Positions 1 to 16,028 of a DNA stretch of 64,000 nucleotides are shown here, one piece after another. Made by a program: the position numbers and the translations under genes. The notes under the pieces were generated by a model. It worked only from the letters and a program-made list of their open reading frames with translations. It had not been told where the DNA came from and made no database searches. Location of the stretch: NCBI GenBank assembly GCA_014904985.1, contig MU128987.1, positions 145,194-209,193 of the forward strand. The letters are read 5' to 3'. Position 1 is the first letter of the stretch; each line of letters starts with the position of its first letter. This stretch comes from Hydnum rufescens UP504. Taxonomy: Eukaryota > Basidiomycota > Agaricomycetes > Cantharellales > Hydnaceae.

Positions 1-1205
1 TCGAACAACGAATGAATACGGCTCCTGCATAGTAACAGAATCGGGAACTGACTCACTTCGGTGAGCAGATCATCGGAACCCAACAACCACAAGATCTGAT
101 CATATCCTAATTTAGCAGCCTCAACTTGGGGTACAACACCGGGACTGTAATTCGCGCCGAGCTTGTACCCGCCAGTTCCCCCTGGATGTGCACGGACAAA
201 TTCCGTTGTCGCTAGAAGGGAAACAGCCTTGAAACCCCCTTTATAATATGGGCCCACTGGAGAAAGGATAACGAAGAGAAGGGCATTGCTAGGTGGACCG
301 ACTCCAATGGCCGTCTGGGTACCAACTAGTGGAAGGGGTGAATATGAGTACAAGCAAAATGGTCGCGAAATATCGATCTGGGAACGTACTCAAGGTAGGG
401 CGGATATAGAGACTGTACCCAGGCTCTTGCGGAATCCAATGCGCATCTAATGCCACGAGCTTCTTGATCAAGGCAGTGACGGCTTCACCATTAAAAGTCT
501 GACGAAAAAATATCAGACACATGATGACGGCATCAAGTAGATATCTGCCCACAGGTAATGCGAGACGCTCGAGCACTTCGGTTCATGCGCTTCATGTTCA
601 TATCGGGTCGGAATAGTGTAACTTTGCCACTCTCGTCGCGATAAGCTTTTAACCCTTCGAACAGGGTCTGTGCATAATGAAATACAGTCGCACTTGGCTC
701 TAGACTTAATGGACCATCTACGTGTAAGAACTTGTGAGATGTAACCGATGCTGAATAGAGGGTAAGAGGGGAACCAACATGGATGAATCTTCGGGGCACC
801 CCAACCAGAGGCCGCAGACCAGGGAATTGACAGCATATGATCGGTCTAGACATATAAAAGACTAGTCGAACTGCTGAATAATATGATGCATAGTCGATAC
901 ACACAAATGTCTGGCCAAATACCAATGTCTTTGGAAGAGGGGGCGTGCGAAGATTAGTGCTTTTTTCAATGACAAGCTTTGAAGGCTAGTTTTCCTTTCG
1001 AGGTTAGCCGCAGAGGTGTTAATTATGCATGAAAATCCACCTCGATGTCTGGGAGGGCAGCCCTGAGGCCGGGCACGGCACCAGTCGGGTGTTTGTCCCA
1101 TTTGCGGGAAGTCGTATGAAAAGTGGAAGTAAAAGTGAGAAACGTAAAACGACAAGAAAGAGCAGCAGCCCGAGCAGCTAGGCGAGGGCCATGCAATATG
1201 GCCAT
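1..1205 (-). CDS. BAT1: Branched-chain amino acid aminotransferase, mitochondrial type, C-terminus cut off by window edge
   Basis: PLP-dependent transaminase (fold type IV) that interconverts leucine, isoleucine and valine with their 2-oxo acids. The minus strand reads, exon by exon, an Arg/Ser-rich presequence-like N-terminus ([15 protein letters not shown]..., start at 1205), then [87 protein letters not shown] and YKLGANYSP, all characteristic of fungal BCATs in the expected order. The last includes the region of the PLP lysine. Four or more short introns separate these blocks. The presequence suggests the mitochondrial isoform. The last part of the protein lies beyond position 1, so about 70% is present. 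The family is certain; the first exon and the start are inferred from the presequence and a plausible acceptor near 985. Confidence 0.9.
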
Positions 1206-1738
1206 TTTCCCCCAGGAGGAATTGAGGGGTGCAAGCACGAACCACTGTTGACTCCAAAATGCGGTCGGAAGCAAATAGACGCGGTGACTCGTGACCATTG
1301 ACCATCATTAAATGGACCCGGAAGATCGCCTAGGAAGGAGGCACTGGATCCCAAGAACTTAAAGACCTCTCAGTCTCGTTCCACGAACAGGACTGGATCA
1401 TCCGGTTGAGTCTGCCAGGCCTGAGGTCCAACCCAAGGCCACAGGTACCTATCCATCCTGCTTACGCCATGCACTTCGCGTCCCTACCATAATTAGGAGA
1501 TCCATCAGGATCTTCGCTTCATGCGTCACTCTTGGGAGCGATGCTTGATTAGATTAGGTGCCAGAGGGCATCTACTGTCCAGTGTTACAAAACCTTCTAA
1601 GTACGTACAAGTGACAAGTCCGTTCTGTGGGTAGGAAGATCGACAACACTGAAAAACTACTGATAAAAGTCTATTTGAGGGGATGAAAGAACAACAATGG
1701 CGGCCAAGACCCGCCACTGAATATCATAGAGGTCGTCC

Positions 1739-3400
1739 TTAAAGCACCAGCATAGCACCACAGAGAACAGCTCCGAAGAGAACACCAAGGTTCAGAGGAT
1801 TTCCGGACACACTTAGTGGGGCATCGTTAGATTGGGGGCTTCCCGTTGGATTGCTACCGGAACTGGTTGCGGTTGATGTAACAGCGGGGGAGACGCTGTG
1901 GGGAACGTATGTTACGGAGTTCAGATTTGCCGCGACTTGGAAGACGGAACCGCCGCCATAGTTGTAAAACTGTTCCAAGAAATCAGTAATAGATCAATAG
2001 CCTGGAAAAAATCCCTCAAAGAACAGTTTCGGGACTTACATCGACCAGGATGACCGTGGGATATTTAGAGTATTCGGCACCACACTGGGAGGCTTGAAGC
2101 CCAAGGGATCCATATCCACTGACAGCATTGGTCACATTCAACAATGATTTATCAGGGACTGGAAATGTTAGCCCGAACAGAGTCTCCGTTTTATCCAGGT
2201 AGTGGTTAATGAGGTACTGAAAGAAAAGAACAGGTGGTGAGTCATTTGATATCATTTGACGCATATGAAATCATACCATTTTATTGCCTGCGGTCCCTGT
2301 ACGATTCACAGCGCAGTTGAAAGTCTGATCTGTCACGTCGTACGCCGTCTCCCAAATATTTGAAAATTCTGTGCGGTGGGGAACGACGCGACAAAAAGTA
2401 AGCAACTAAATAAGAACTTCGACTGTCGGAGACGTATACGCACCATCGATGATGTATGGCACCGAGGCAAAGTCCGCATTGCTATCCATGAATGTAAGTA
2501 CTCGTTTTCCGGAATCCTAGAAGGTAAGTTTTATAGTCTGAGCACCTCATCCACAATAAGGTTACTGCGGCGAATTAAATGCTCACGATGAGCGTTCCGA
2601 GTGTAGGCCATTGGCTCCCATCGATGGTCGCAGTCGTCGGAGAATATGACAGCGAATCAAGCCCCACGCTTTGGTACACAGTAGCATACTGTGACGGTGG
2701 CAAGTTGTCACTATTTACAATGAGGATGACAACGACTTCATTTGGATTTCCGTCGAGCCACGTTTTGACTTGAAAAAGAGGGAATTAGGAGTGTCACCGA
2801 AGCAGAACTACTACTCACCAGAGGAAAGGTAGTTGCTAAGTGTCCCCGCATCCAAAATGACCTGTGGGATAGGGATTATTAATGTGGTGGCATGAGGGAT
2901 ACACAGGTTGACGTACGCAGCTCGTATGACAAAGATGAATAACCCCACTGGAATTATGGGCCTGGATCTGGAGCATGCGAATCCCTTCATTGAGCTGCGT
3001 TGTTACGTTATAGTCCTGGTTTGCTGCGACTGGATACGCCAGGGATCAGGTCGAGCAGTATTATGAGTCCTCCTATGAAGGAGAACTCACCGCTGCCGGA
3101 GGATACAGCGTACGAGTCATGAGCGCCAACGAAAGTGACGTTCCCTTGAGAACGAAGGGAGTATTTAATACTTGACAAGGTCTTGCGATGTCGGATCTTA
3201 CCAAGAGTTTTGGAGCACAGCTAGGGAGGTCGGGGAGTTGTAAGGTCAGGGGAGAGGGCGCACCCAAACATAAGGGGATCGCATACCTCCGAATAGCCAT
3301 TACAGACGGTCGCCCGGGTGGAGATAGAGCGTGCATGAACCTTGAGAGGAACCGCACAAAGGAGAGACGAGACAAGGATTGCGACCGGCGCAAAGTACAT
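1739..3400 (-). CDS. Secreted GPI-anchored PLC-like phosphodiesterase (PI-PLC X-like TIM barrel)
   Basis: The start at 3400 gives a signal peptide (MYFAPVAILVSSLLCAVPL...), followed by a cysteine (ATVCNGYSE) and then, after an intron at 3286-3221, NVTFVGAHDSYAV. This GAHDS/GTHNS-type motif carries the first catalytic His of the PLC-like TIM-barrel family. Further exons read QLNEGIRMLQIQAH, GVIHLCHTSC, VKTWLDGNPNEVVVILIVNSD, VLTFMDSNADFASVPYI, WETAYDVTDQTFNCAVNRT and YNYGGGSVFQVAANLN, the usual order in fungal members. The C-terminus is Ser/Thr-rich and ends in a hydrophobic tail (LGVLFGAVLCGAMLVL, stop at 1739), as in a GPI-anchor signal. I infer a cell-wall or plasma-membrane protein. These fungal proteins lack a proven substrate, so true phosphoinositide hydrolysis is not established. 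At least five introns. Confidence 0.85.
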
Positions 3401-3435
3401 GCTGATAAGCCGAGGCGTGAGGTGTAAGGCCTGAG

Positions 3436-3895
3436 GAGCAAGGGACGAAGTAGGTTACGAGAACGAGTTAAAGGGAGGGCGTTTCCCGAAGGCTAATACA
3501 GGTAATACAAGAAAGACTGCGGGAGGCGAGGAACTAGGAATACAGTTGGCTCGGTTAGATGAATTCACGGAAGTTGCCCGGTGGGTGGCCTCAGTTGTTA
3601 ATCGCCTCGAGCGTTTCCCCGAGAGTGAGGCCCATGCCATCGCTGTAAGCTGGGCGGCTCAGACATTTGCGCCATATGTTAGTCCATGCGCGTGAATGAA
3701 TCGGTGGTATGGTTCAAAGCTTACATGAGATGCTTGATCCCTATTAGGCAATGGTCTTCGATTCACTGGTTGTTTGTCTCGCATTTTCTGCCGACCAGAC
3801 TGGCTCATACAGAGTCACTGAAAGCGCTTGAAAGTGTTGATAGAATCAATGATCGACGATCCACCACAGCTCCGCAGAAAGCCGACCCAATGTAA
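3436..3895 (+). CDS. Possible small gene of unknown function (two exons, start unresolved)
   Basis: I do not recognise this product. A plus-strand frame open from 3435 to about 3690 reads a coherent, charged, helix-like segment (LDEFTEVARWVASVVNRLER, then SEAHAIAVSWAAQTFAPY). A GT donor follows TFAPY, and a later exon near 3815-3895 reads SLKALESVDRINDRRSTTAP and ends QKADPM-stop at 3893-3895. Joined in phase zero they would give a protein of roughly 100-120 residues. No in-frame ATG is visible, so a further 5' exon would be needed, and it would overlap the 5' region of the divergent phosphodiesterase gene. The evidence is peptide-like composition only. It could be a chance open frame. Nothing else is seen between 3900 and 4261. 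Confidence 0.3.
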
Positions 3896-4261
3896 ATACA
3901 TGTAAACAGTGCACCCTCCATCATAGCCAGGAGCAAGGAGGTATTGGATGTAGGATCTAGAGACGCGACGCTTGTATAATGTTCGAGGAACCCTAGGATA
4001 TTTCCCGGATTGGGTTGCGGTGTCCACATGGTATATATCGTTGCCGGCATACAGAATCAGCCTGAACGCCTCGCAATGGAGGAGAGGTACACACTCTAGT
4101 ATAGGGCTTATGCGATGGCCATGGGACTACCTATTTGGGGCACTCACGAACGTGAGGACCAATGTCCTGGAATTTCACCTAAGTGTTGTGAGGTGAAGCA
4201 CCAAATCTGGAAGTTCGGGCACAGCATTTTCGGCAAGAACCGCACGAAGCTAGCAGAGGCT

Positions 4262-4984
4262 ATGATGGCTCCATTTTTGCCCGGACAGCCTCTGCCTACT
4301 GGACAGAGTGACGCTCGCTTTGGATCTGGGACATATCTTCGAGATGGGGTCGTGCGGGCTTCGTTACTTGGAGAAATCGAACACAAAGATGGAGTACGTG
4401 AAAGTTATATAGCTAGCGAAACGATACTCTTGAGTGCTTAAGTCGACCAGCATCAAGTGATACTCCAACCGTTCACTCGACCTCATCCGCCCGCTCCAGG
4501 ATCAGTGGTCTTAGGCACAATTACTCGTCTTTCTCCATTGCAAGCTTTTATTGCGATATCGGTAGTAGATGGCATTCCACTTCCTCTTGGGGAAGAATTT
4601 ACAGGCGTGATTCGCACACAAGACGTGCGAGCGACGGAGAAGGACAGGATCAAAATCAGCGATTGTTTTCGAGGAGGGGATGTCGTGAGGGGTCAAGTTG
4701 TGCGTTGCTGTTTCGCTATGGTGGATACATAAATTCAGCTCCGCCCCGTAGATATCCCTAGGCGATGCACGCAGCTACTATATTACAACTGCGAGAAATG
4801 ACCTGGGAGTGATATTTGCGACAAGTGAGGCAGGTGAGTGCCAGACTACCGCGTTGAGATAGGAGTGAAACCTAACATGTGGTGGACAGGTGCCACGCTG
4901 GAACCAGTGAGCTGGCTTGAAATGCGATGTCCTAGAACGGGTAGTGTGGAGAAGCGCAAGTGTGCCAAACCGGATGGACTGTAA
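4262..4984 (+). CDS. CSL4: Exosome complex cap subunit CSL4 (EXOSC1 homologue)
   Basis: Non-catalytic S1-domain cap protein of the RNA exosome, which guides RNA into the 3'-5' decay and processing core in nucleus and cytoplasm. The start at 4262 (MMAPFLPGQPLP) leads into FGSGTYLRDGVVRASLLGE, the N-terminal domain found in all CSL4 proteins. After an intron come PHPPAPGSVVLGTITRLSP, EEFTGVIRTQDVRATEKD and KISDCFRGGDVVRGQV (S1 domain). Then follow SLGDARSYYITTARNDLGV and the C-terminal Zn-ribbon-like WLEMRCPRTGSVEKRKCAK. DVRATEKD is nearly identical to the human protein. Three introns (roughly 4396-4458, 4693-4752 and 4831-4890). Stop at 4982-4984. It lies 443 bp upstream of INO80 on the same strand. 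Confidence 0.93.
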
Positions 4985-5427
4985 TCCCTAGTATTCCAGA
5001 TAGTTTACATTGTTGCCAGAGACGAGAAAGGCAGTAATTGAAGACAAACGAAAGATCTTTTCTGGTGTGAAATAATCCAACCTTGGGTGTCGGCTGTGAT
5101 GAGAGAAAAAGACTTCTGTATTGGACGCCACAGCTTTCTGGGATCAGCACCGGATACCATCGTCGAGACCTACGAGCAGTTGCTGAATTTTTCTGGATTT
5201 ATCAGGATTCGTTGGACAGTTGTGCCCAGCCACCGAATACGGGAAGGGAAAATAGCTCCGAAAAGCGGTCGAACGAAAATTGAACGGGGGGAATTGAGAC
5301 CAAGAGTCTCTCCTGACCACGACAACACCCCCCGTCCAGTTTCGCTTGACGCCCATAGCGGCGGTGGCTCCGACTCTCTTCCCGACGTCGTCTTCGACCA
5401 CCAGGGCAACTCACCGCCACGCCCAAA
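4985..5427 (+). promoter_or_regulatory. CSL4-INO80 intergenic spacer
   Basis: A 443-bp spacer between the CSL4 stop and the INO80 start. It should hold the CSL4 3' UTR and the INO80 promoter and leader. I see no convincing coding segment. The stretch from about 5300 to 5427 is C-rich and pyrimidine-rich, as in the leaders of many basidiomycete genes. Confidence 0.4.
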
Positions 5428-11293
<5,866 letters not shown>

Positions 11294-13527
11294 ATTCCCT
11301 ACGTTCATTATCATTCTATGTATATTTTGTCTGTATGTTAGTTAGCACTGTTATACATGTCCCAGGTGTTTCAAAATGTTTCAAAGAGTATCCGTACCGA
11401 TCACTCTAACCTCTCGTGGATGGTGTTATCGTTTTGTACGTATGTACGTACGGTACCTGCCGGCCAGCTATCTATCTCGAGATAATCCCAGGCGTTGTTC
11501 TCTATATCTCACGGGAGATATCTAATGACTCTAATGTTCAAAAACCATTCCACCCAGCCGTCGTCATCTCCATTCACCATTTAAACGACTGCATATACGG
11601 AGGGCGGCAGCAACTGGCGTTACTGTGATGGAGAGCGACTCATCACTGTCGTTTCACCGCCTCTCTTCGCACATCATTCGGATTCCAGATAATCCAGCGC
11701 TTCCGGCCGCCCTGATCAGTATTACTTTATGCAGTAATCGAGTCACCTAGCTCGAAGAGGGCAAAGTTTCCTGGGTTTCCCGCGACCGTCTGTCGGGCCC
11801 GTTGTCCCTGGCATGTCTCGCGGGGTTATTGCGGTGGGGTGTAATCGTTCTGTGGACAGATTCTATCTATCTTTTTGTTGTACATATCATATCTCTCTCA
11901 TCGCTTCCGCTGCTTGAGAGGTTCCTGAGGTCCTATATCTTGGCACGTATTAATCCTCGGTTACATATGTTGCCCAATACAGTAACGTTCTTTGTTCTTT
12001 GTTTCTTTTTCTTTTTTGATGGAAGCCTGGGCGCGCGCAAGTTCACGTCGCAGAAAGTGTGAGTAGCCGGACATGTTGCAATTCAGCTCTGCCGTCTTAT
12101 ATATTCGTGCCTCATTCCATCGAACGAAAACCACATACAGTATTTTTACCCATTTACGGAACGAAGGGGGGGGGGGGGGTAAATCAGAATCATAGTCCCA
12201 AGGGGTCAGGAGAATCTTTGACTGTTTCAAGCCCCACGTCACATTTTTCGGGGAAAAGACGTATTAGTGTCAGTGTCAGTGTCTCACCGGGGACTTGGCG
12301 TGCGGGGTCCCAAGACTACTGTATGACGCACTGGATGAGACTAGTCACATGTGACAGGGAGGTTTACGTAAAGAAGCGGAGGCGAGAAATGACTGACGGG
12401 TTTTTTTTAGGCGGCCCGTCACGCGCGTGACATTAATATGCGCCAAGTCGCGTATTGATAGGAGAGACTTGACATTGTTGACAGTGTTTTTTTTTTTACT
12501 GTCAACACCATTCCTGGGATTCTCTCAGTACTGGTATGCTTGTTTAAAATATTTTATTTTATTTTATTTTTGTTCGCATGGCATGGGTCGAAAAAATGGA
12601 GAAAAATTCACACAAGTCCGCTGTGCCGCGGGAGGAACGACGGGGGCCGCGACGTCAGGGCTCGTTTCATTTAGTTATATCCATTCAAAGAAAAGAAAGG
12701 AAAAGAAAAAAAAAAAGAGAAAGAAAGAAAACAAAGGGCTGGTAAGGGTCCCCAATTACATTTATACGCAACTGAATACACGTGTTTTGACCGTGCCTGA
12801 TCGTCTCAGCCGCTGAGTAACATTGGACCCTAGCCTAGGAGACGGTGTTCCGCTGCGTTTCGATGGGCGATCTTATTTTGAGACAGACAGATCAAAGAGA
12901 GAGAGATCCGGGAGAGAGAACTGTGCCCACGCTGTCATCATACGAAACGACGTCGTTTTGCCCGATGAGAATCCGTGAGTGTATTTCTCAGCCTCGCGAC
13001 TTCATGAGAGAGAGGCCATGAGGCGACATTATGAAGGGCACACAGTGCCTCAGGCACACGATTACATTGGATTCCTCCGTCATAAATGCATGAATGCACT
13101 ACCTCCACTCTTACTCTTATGACTCGCACTGTTCCCCACTTATACCAGGCGTATCCTGGTCATCCTAAAGCGCATAGAGTGAATAAGCGGCAGTATCCTA
13201 GGTATGTACTGGTGCATGCAGTGAGACACGAACATGAAACAAAATCCAATTGCAAGTCCCAAAATGTCAGTGGGATATTAAAACGCGCGCGCAGATGTGG
13301 AATTGTACAATCGGGGGCAATGGTGGATGGAGGTCTAATGATTAAGGGAAGACGACGTGGGAACAAAACGAGTCGTTGGAGGGTTTCTGTGTTGTTACAA
13401 TGATGGAAACGGATTGAGATGTGTGGAAGATTGATAGTAAATGAGAAAAAATTAAGGAAGCCGGGACAAGTATGCACAGTAACATAGGCAATTCAAAACA
13501 ATTCTCGCTCTATTCATGGCCACACTG
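11294..13527. other. 2.2-kb convergent intergenic region without recognisable genes
   Basis: This lies between the 3' ends of INO80 (+) and the disordered-protein gene (-). No frame gives a protein I recognise. It contains a run of 14 G (about 12166-12179), T and A runs (12005-12020, 12487-12496, 12690-12735) and a GA-rich stretch near 12885-12920. It probably holds two 3' UTRs and terminators. No tRNA-like cloverleaf was seen. Confidence 0.55.
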
Positions 13528-16028
13528 TCAACGTCCGCAATCGAAACTAGGCCTATTGTCGAGCTCCAAGAAATTCGCCGGCTCCGCTTCGTCTGTTTCT
13601 GAAGAGATCTCGAGGAACGACGGCCGCTTCAATATGGATCGTGTGCGAGTCGCACCCATTGAACCAGAGGTAACCGAGATAATTGCCTTTGTCGGCTCGG
13701 GAAAGTCCTCGGCGGAGACGGCGGTAGTGACTGTGCTTCCAGATGTTGCCGATATCCTGCGAACACGTTCCGGAGGCTTGTTCTTATTTGACCCACTCCC
13801 ACTCCACGAACGATATTTATCACTTGGCAACTCGGCAGGCACCTCCAAAATTGCAGGTGGAGAAGGCCCGACAGAGACCGTCGAAATTACGTGACGAGGT
13901 TGTGGTCGATCTCCTGGTGGTGGGGTCCGAGGGACCCGCGAGTGGGATCTCCGGGGCGGAGGGGGAAGACTATGGACCGGAGGAGCTACATTTGCGACAG
14001 GGATGATCGGCTGCCCGCCGAATGAGGTGATACCACCCCCTGTCGACGGTCTCTGGAGTACATGGCTCGTCCCATCCTTGCTCATAATCGAAGACTGACG
14101 AGATAAAGACAGGGAACTCATGAATGTGTGTGGTCTAGATGGCGACTCGGAAATGCGCCGCAGCATGATGGTCCGGTCAGAATATGACGTGATCGAGACC
14201 GTAGGCTTCATGGGGGTCGTATTCACTCCCAATTTAGCCTTCGAACCATCCAAATCACGCTGTCCATCTTCCGAGGTACGCGCGGTCTGCAGCACACGCT
14301 CCATTTCGCTGGGTGGAAGGATGTGCATGCCCAAGGAACTTGCAGGAGTCGCCAAAGGTTCCACCACAGGGGCCCGGATTCCAGATGAATCCGAGGGAAT
14401 AGAGGGCTCAGAAATCCCATCGATCGCCCCAGTAGAAGCCCCTCGCCCATGACGAGACAGACGAGGGATGCAGTCCTCAATCTGAGACGTCGAAATAGGC
14501 TCTATTATGGGGCCAACAAGCGCCTTTGATACAGCATCATGTCCCTTGCTGTCTGTCAGAGCGCTGAGATTGGTCGTCGCGGACGTTGGGGAACCAGGCA
14601 AGGGGCTAGAAGCGCCGGAGACCGACAATCCTACGGAAATGGATGAAGCGGATGAGGCACCCTCCGGCAACACCACGGAACCTGGCGAGCTGAACGAGCT
14701 GTAATGCCGCAAGGGGTGTTCAACGTCGAGGTGGTGTGAAGCAGGGGCGAGAGATCTCTGTCGCTTCAACACGTTCCATTTGCTACCACTATTGCGGGCG
14801 GGAGAACACGATGGTGAGGACTCCTCTCTGTTCGACGGAGGCTTTCCAGGCTTGGCCGAGGAGGGAAGCACAGACGGGTATGATGATGGAGGCGGAAGTT
14901 CCGCTTCGAGATTGGATGCCGTTTGTAGACGAGCTGGGGATCGATAGGAAATAATGGGATCTATCGGACTAAGTAATGGTCGTTCTGCATAGGTGAATTC
15001 TGAAGAGCTTGGCGCCACTTCAGGGAAATAATCGAATGCCAAAGGGGAAATATCGAGAACGTGTGGACTGTCGCCCGAAGCCGACGACGAAAACGAGAGA
15101 GCGGAGGGACTTTGCATAGAAGTGATGGAGCCAGAGAGGACTGGGCGCGTCCGGCCGCCGGTAGTTGATGTTATCGACTGTTCAGGTATGTGCTGTGGGC
15201 GTCTGATGTTCTCGAGAGACGAAGGCGAGGACAAAGGTTGAGATTTCGGGACTTGGGTTGAGACAAGTTGTACAGCAGTAATGACCGGAGCAAGATTCTG
15301 TGTCGGGTTTGCTATTTGTTCTCTACCTGGGAGCGAATAGGAAGGAGCTCTAGAGACATGAAGACGAATGTCTGAATTATTTTCAGAACGAAAGGTGCCA
15401 AAGTCGCGGTCGGTTCGCTTCGTATCCTGTTGGGAGGAACTGGAAGGCCCAGCACTGGCGCTGGGGGGAGAGCTGGATGGGCGGGGCACGCGGTTAGCAG
15501 ATTGACAAGCTGTGGATTGGGGCGCACGCACGTTTCTACAACTGGGGAGGGATGGGAAGGCAGAGATGTGGCGGTAGTATGGCTTCTCCGTCGACGCTCG
15601 CCCTTGGTGGAGTCGAGGGGTAGCGCGGAGGATTGGCTTGGGGAGACGAGGGTGTGATGTACGACGGTCTTTGAGAGGGCGTCACTAGAAATGGTTGGGC
15701 TTCGCTTATAACGACCTGGAAGAGAATCCGACTCGCGCAGTTTGCTGCGACGGTGCGGATCTTGGTTGCCATCAGAACTCTTCACTGCCGCCGAGGAGTG
15801 ACTGCTTGTGATGGTGACCATGGGGCATCTCAAAGAAGCCTCGTCCATGGACTTGGTCGAGCCTGGGGGATCATGGTCCTTGCTGGTCGCGGTTTTCGAG
15901 CTACCCGGACGGAGAGCTTGGAGAACGCCTCTTCGTGTTGAGGTCTGCCCTGAGTCTGAAGGCGTCTTTTGTTGGCTTAGCTTGCGATTCCACCAGCTGA
16001 AATGCTTCGAGGAGGACTCTGAGTTCAT
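13528..16028 (-). CDS. Large intrinsically disordered Ser/Pro-rich protein of unknown function
   Basis: I do not recognise a domain. The start at 16028 gives MNSESSSKHFSWWNRKLSQQ, and the first reading frame runs to about 15.5 kb. A second frame continues for over 600 codons to a stop at 13528-13530. Nearly the whole product is low-complexity Ser, Pro, Thr and Arg, with many SP/TP and RxxS-type sites, as in fungal phospho-regulated scaffold or polarity proteins. The final 40 residues (SILKRPSFLEI, FLELDNRPSFDCGR) are more ordered and may be a short conserved tail. The switch between frames lies somewhere in 15.48-15.68 kb. An acceptor-like CCCCAG is present there, but I found no donor in matching phase, so this is either an unusual intron or a frame error. 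Confidence 0.7.

Noticed and set aside
3805..4050. 81-codon minus-strand frame between the phosphodiesterase gene and CSL4
   Set aside because: No motif, no link to neighbouring exons, and random-looking composition; it overlaps the possible small plus-strand exon.
12160..12240. G14 run followed by ordered sequence as a telomeric or G-quadruplex gene regulator
   Set aside because: Single uninterrupted homopolymer; no repeated TTAGGG-like units and no nearby start codon to regulate.
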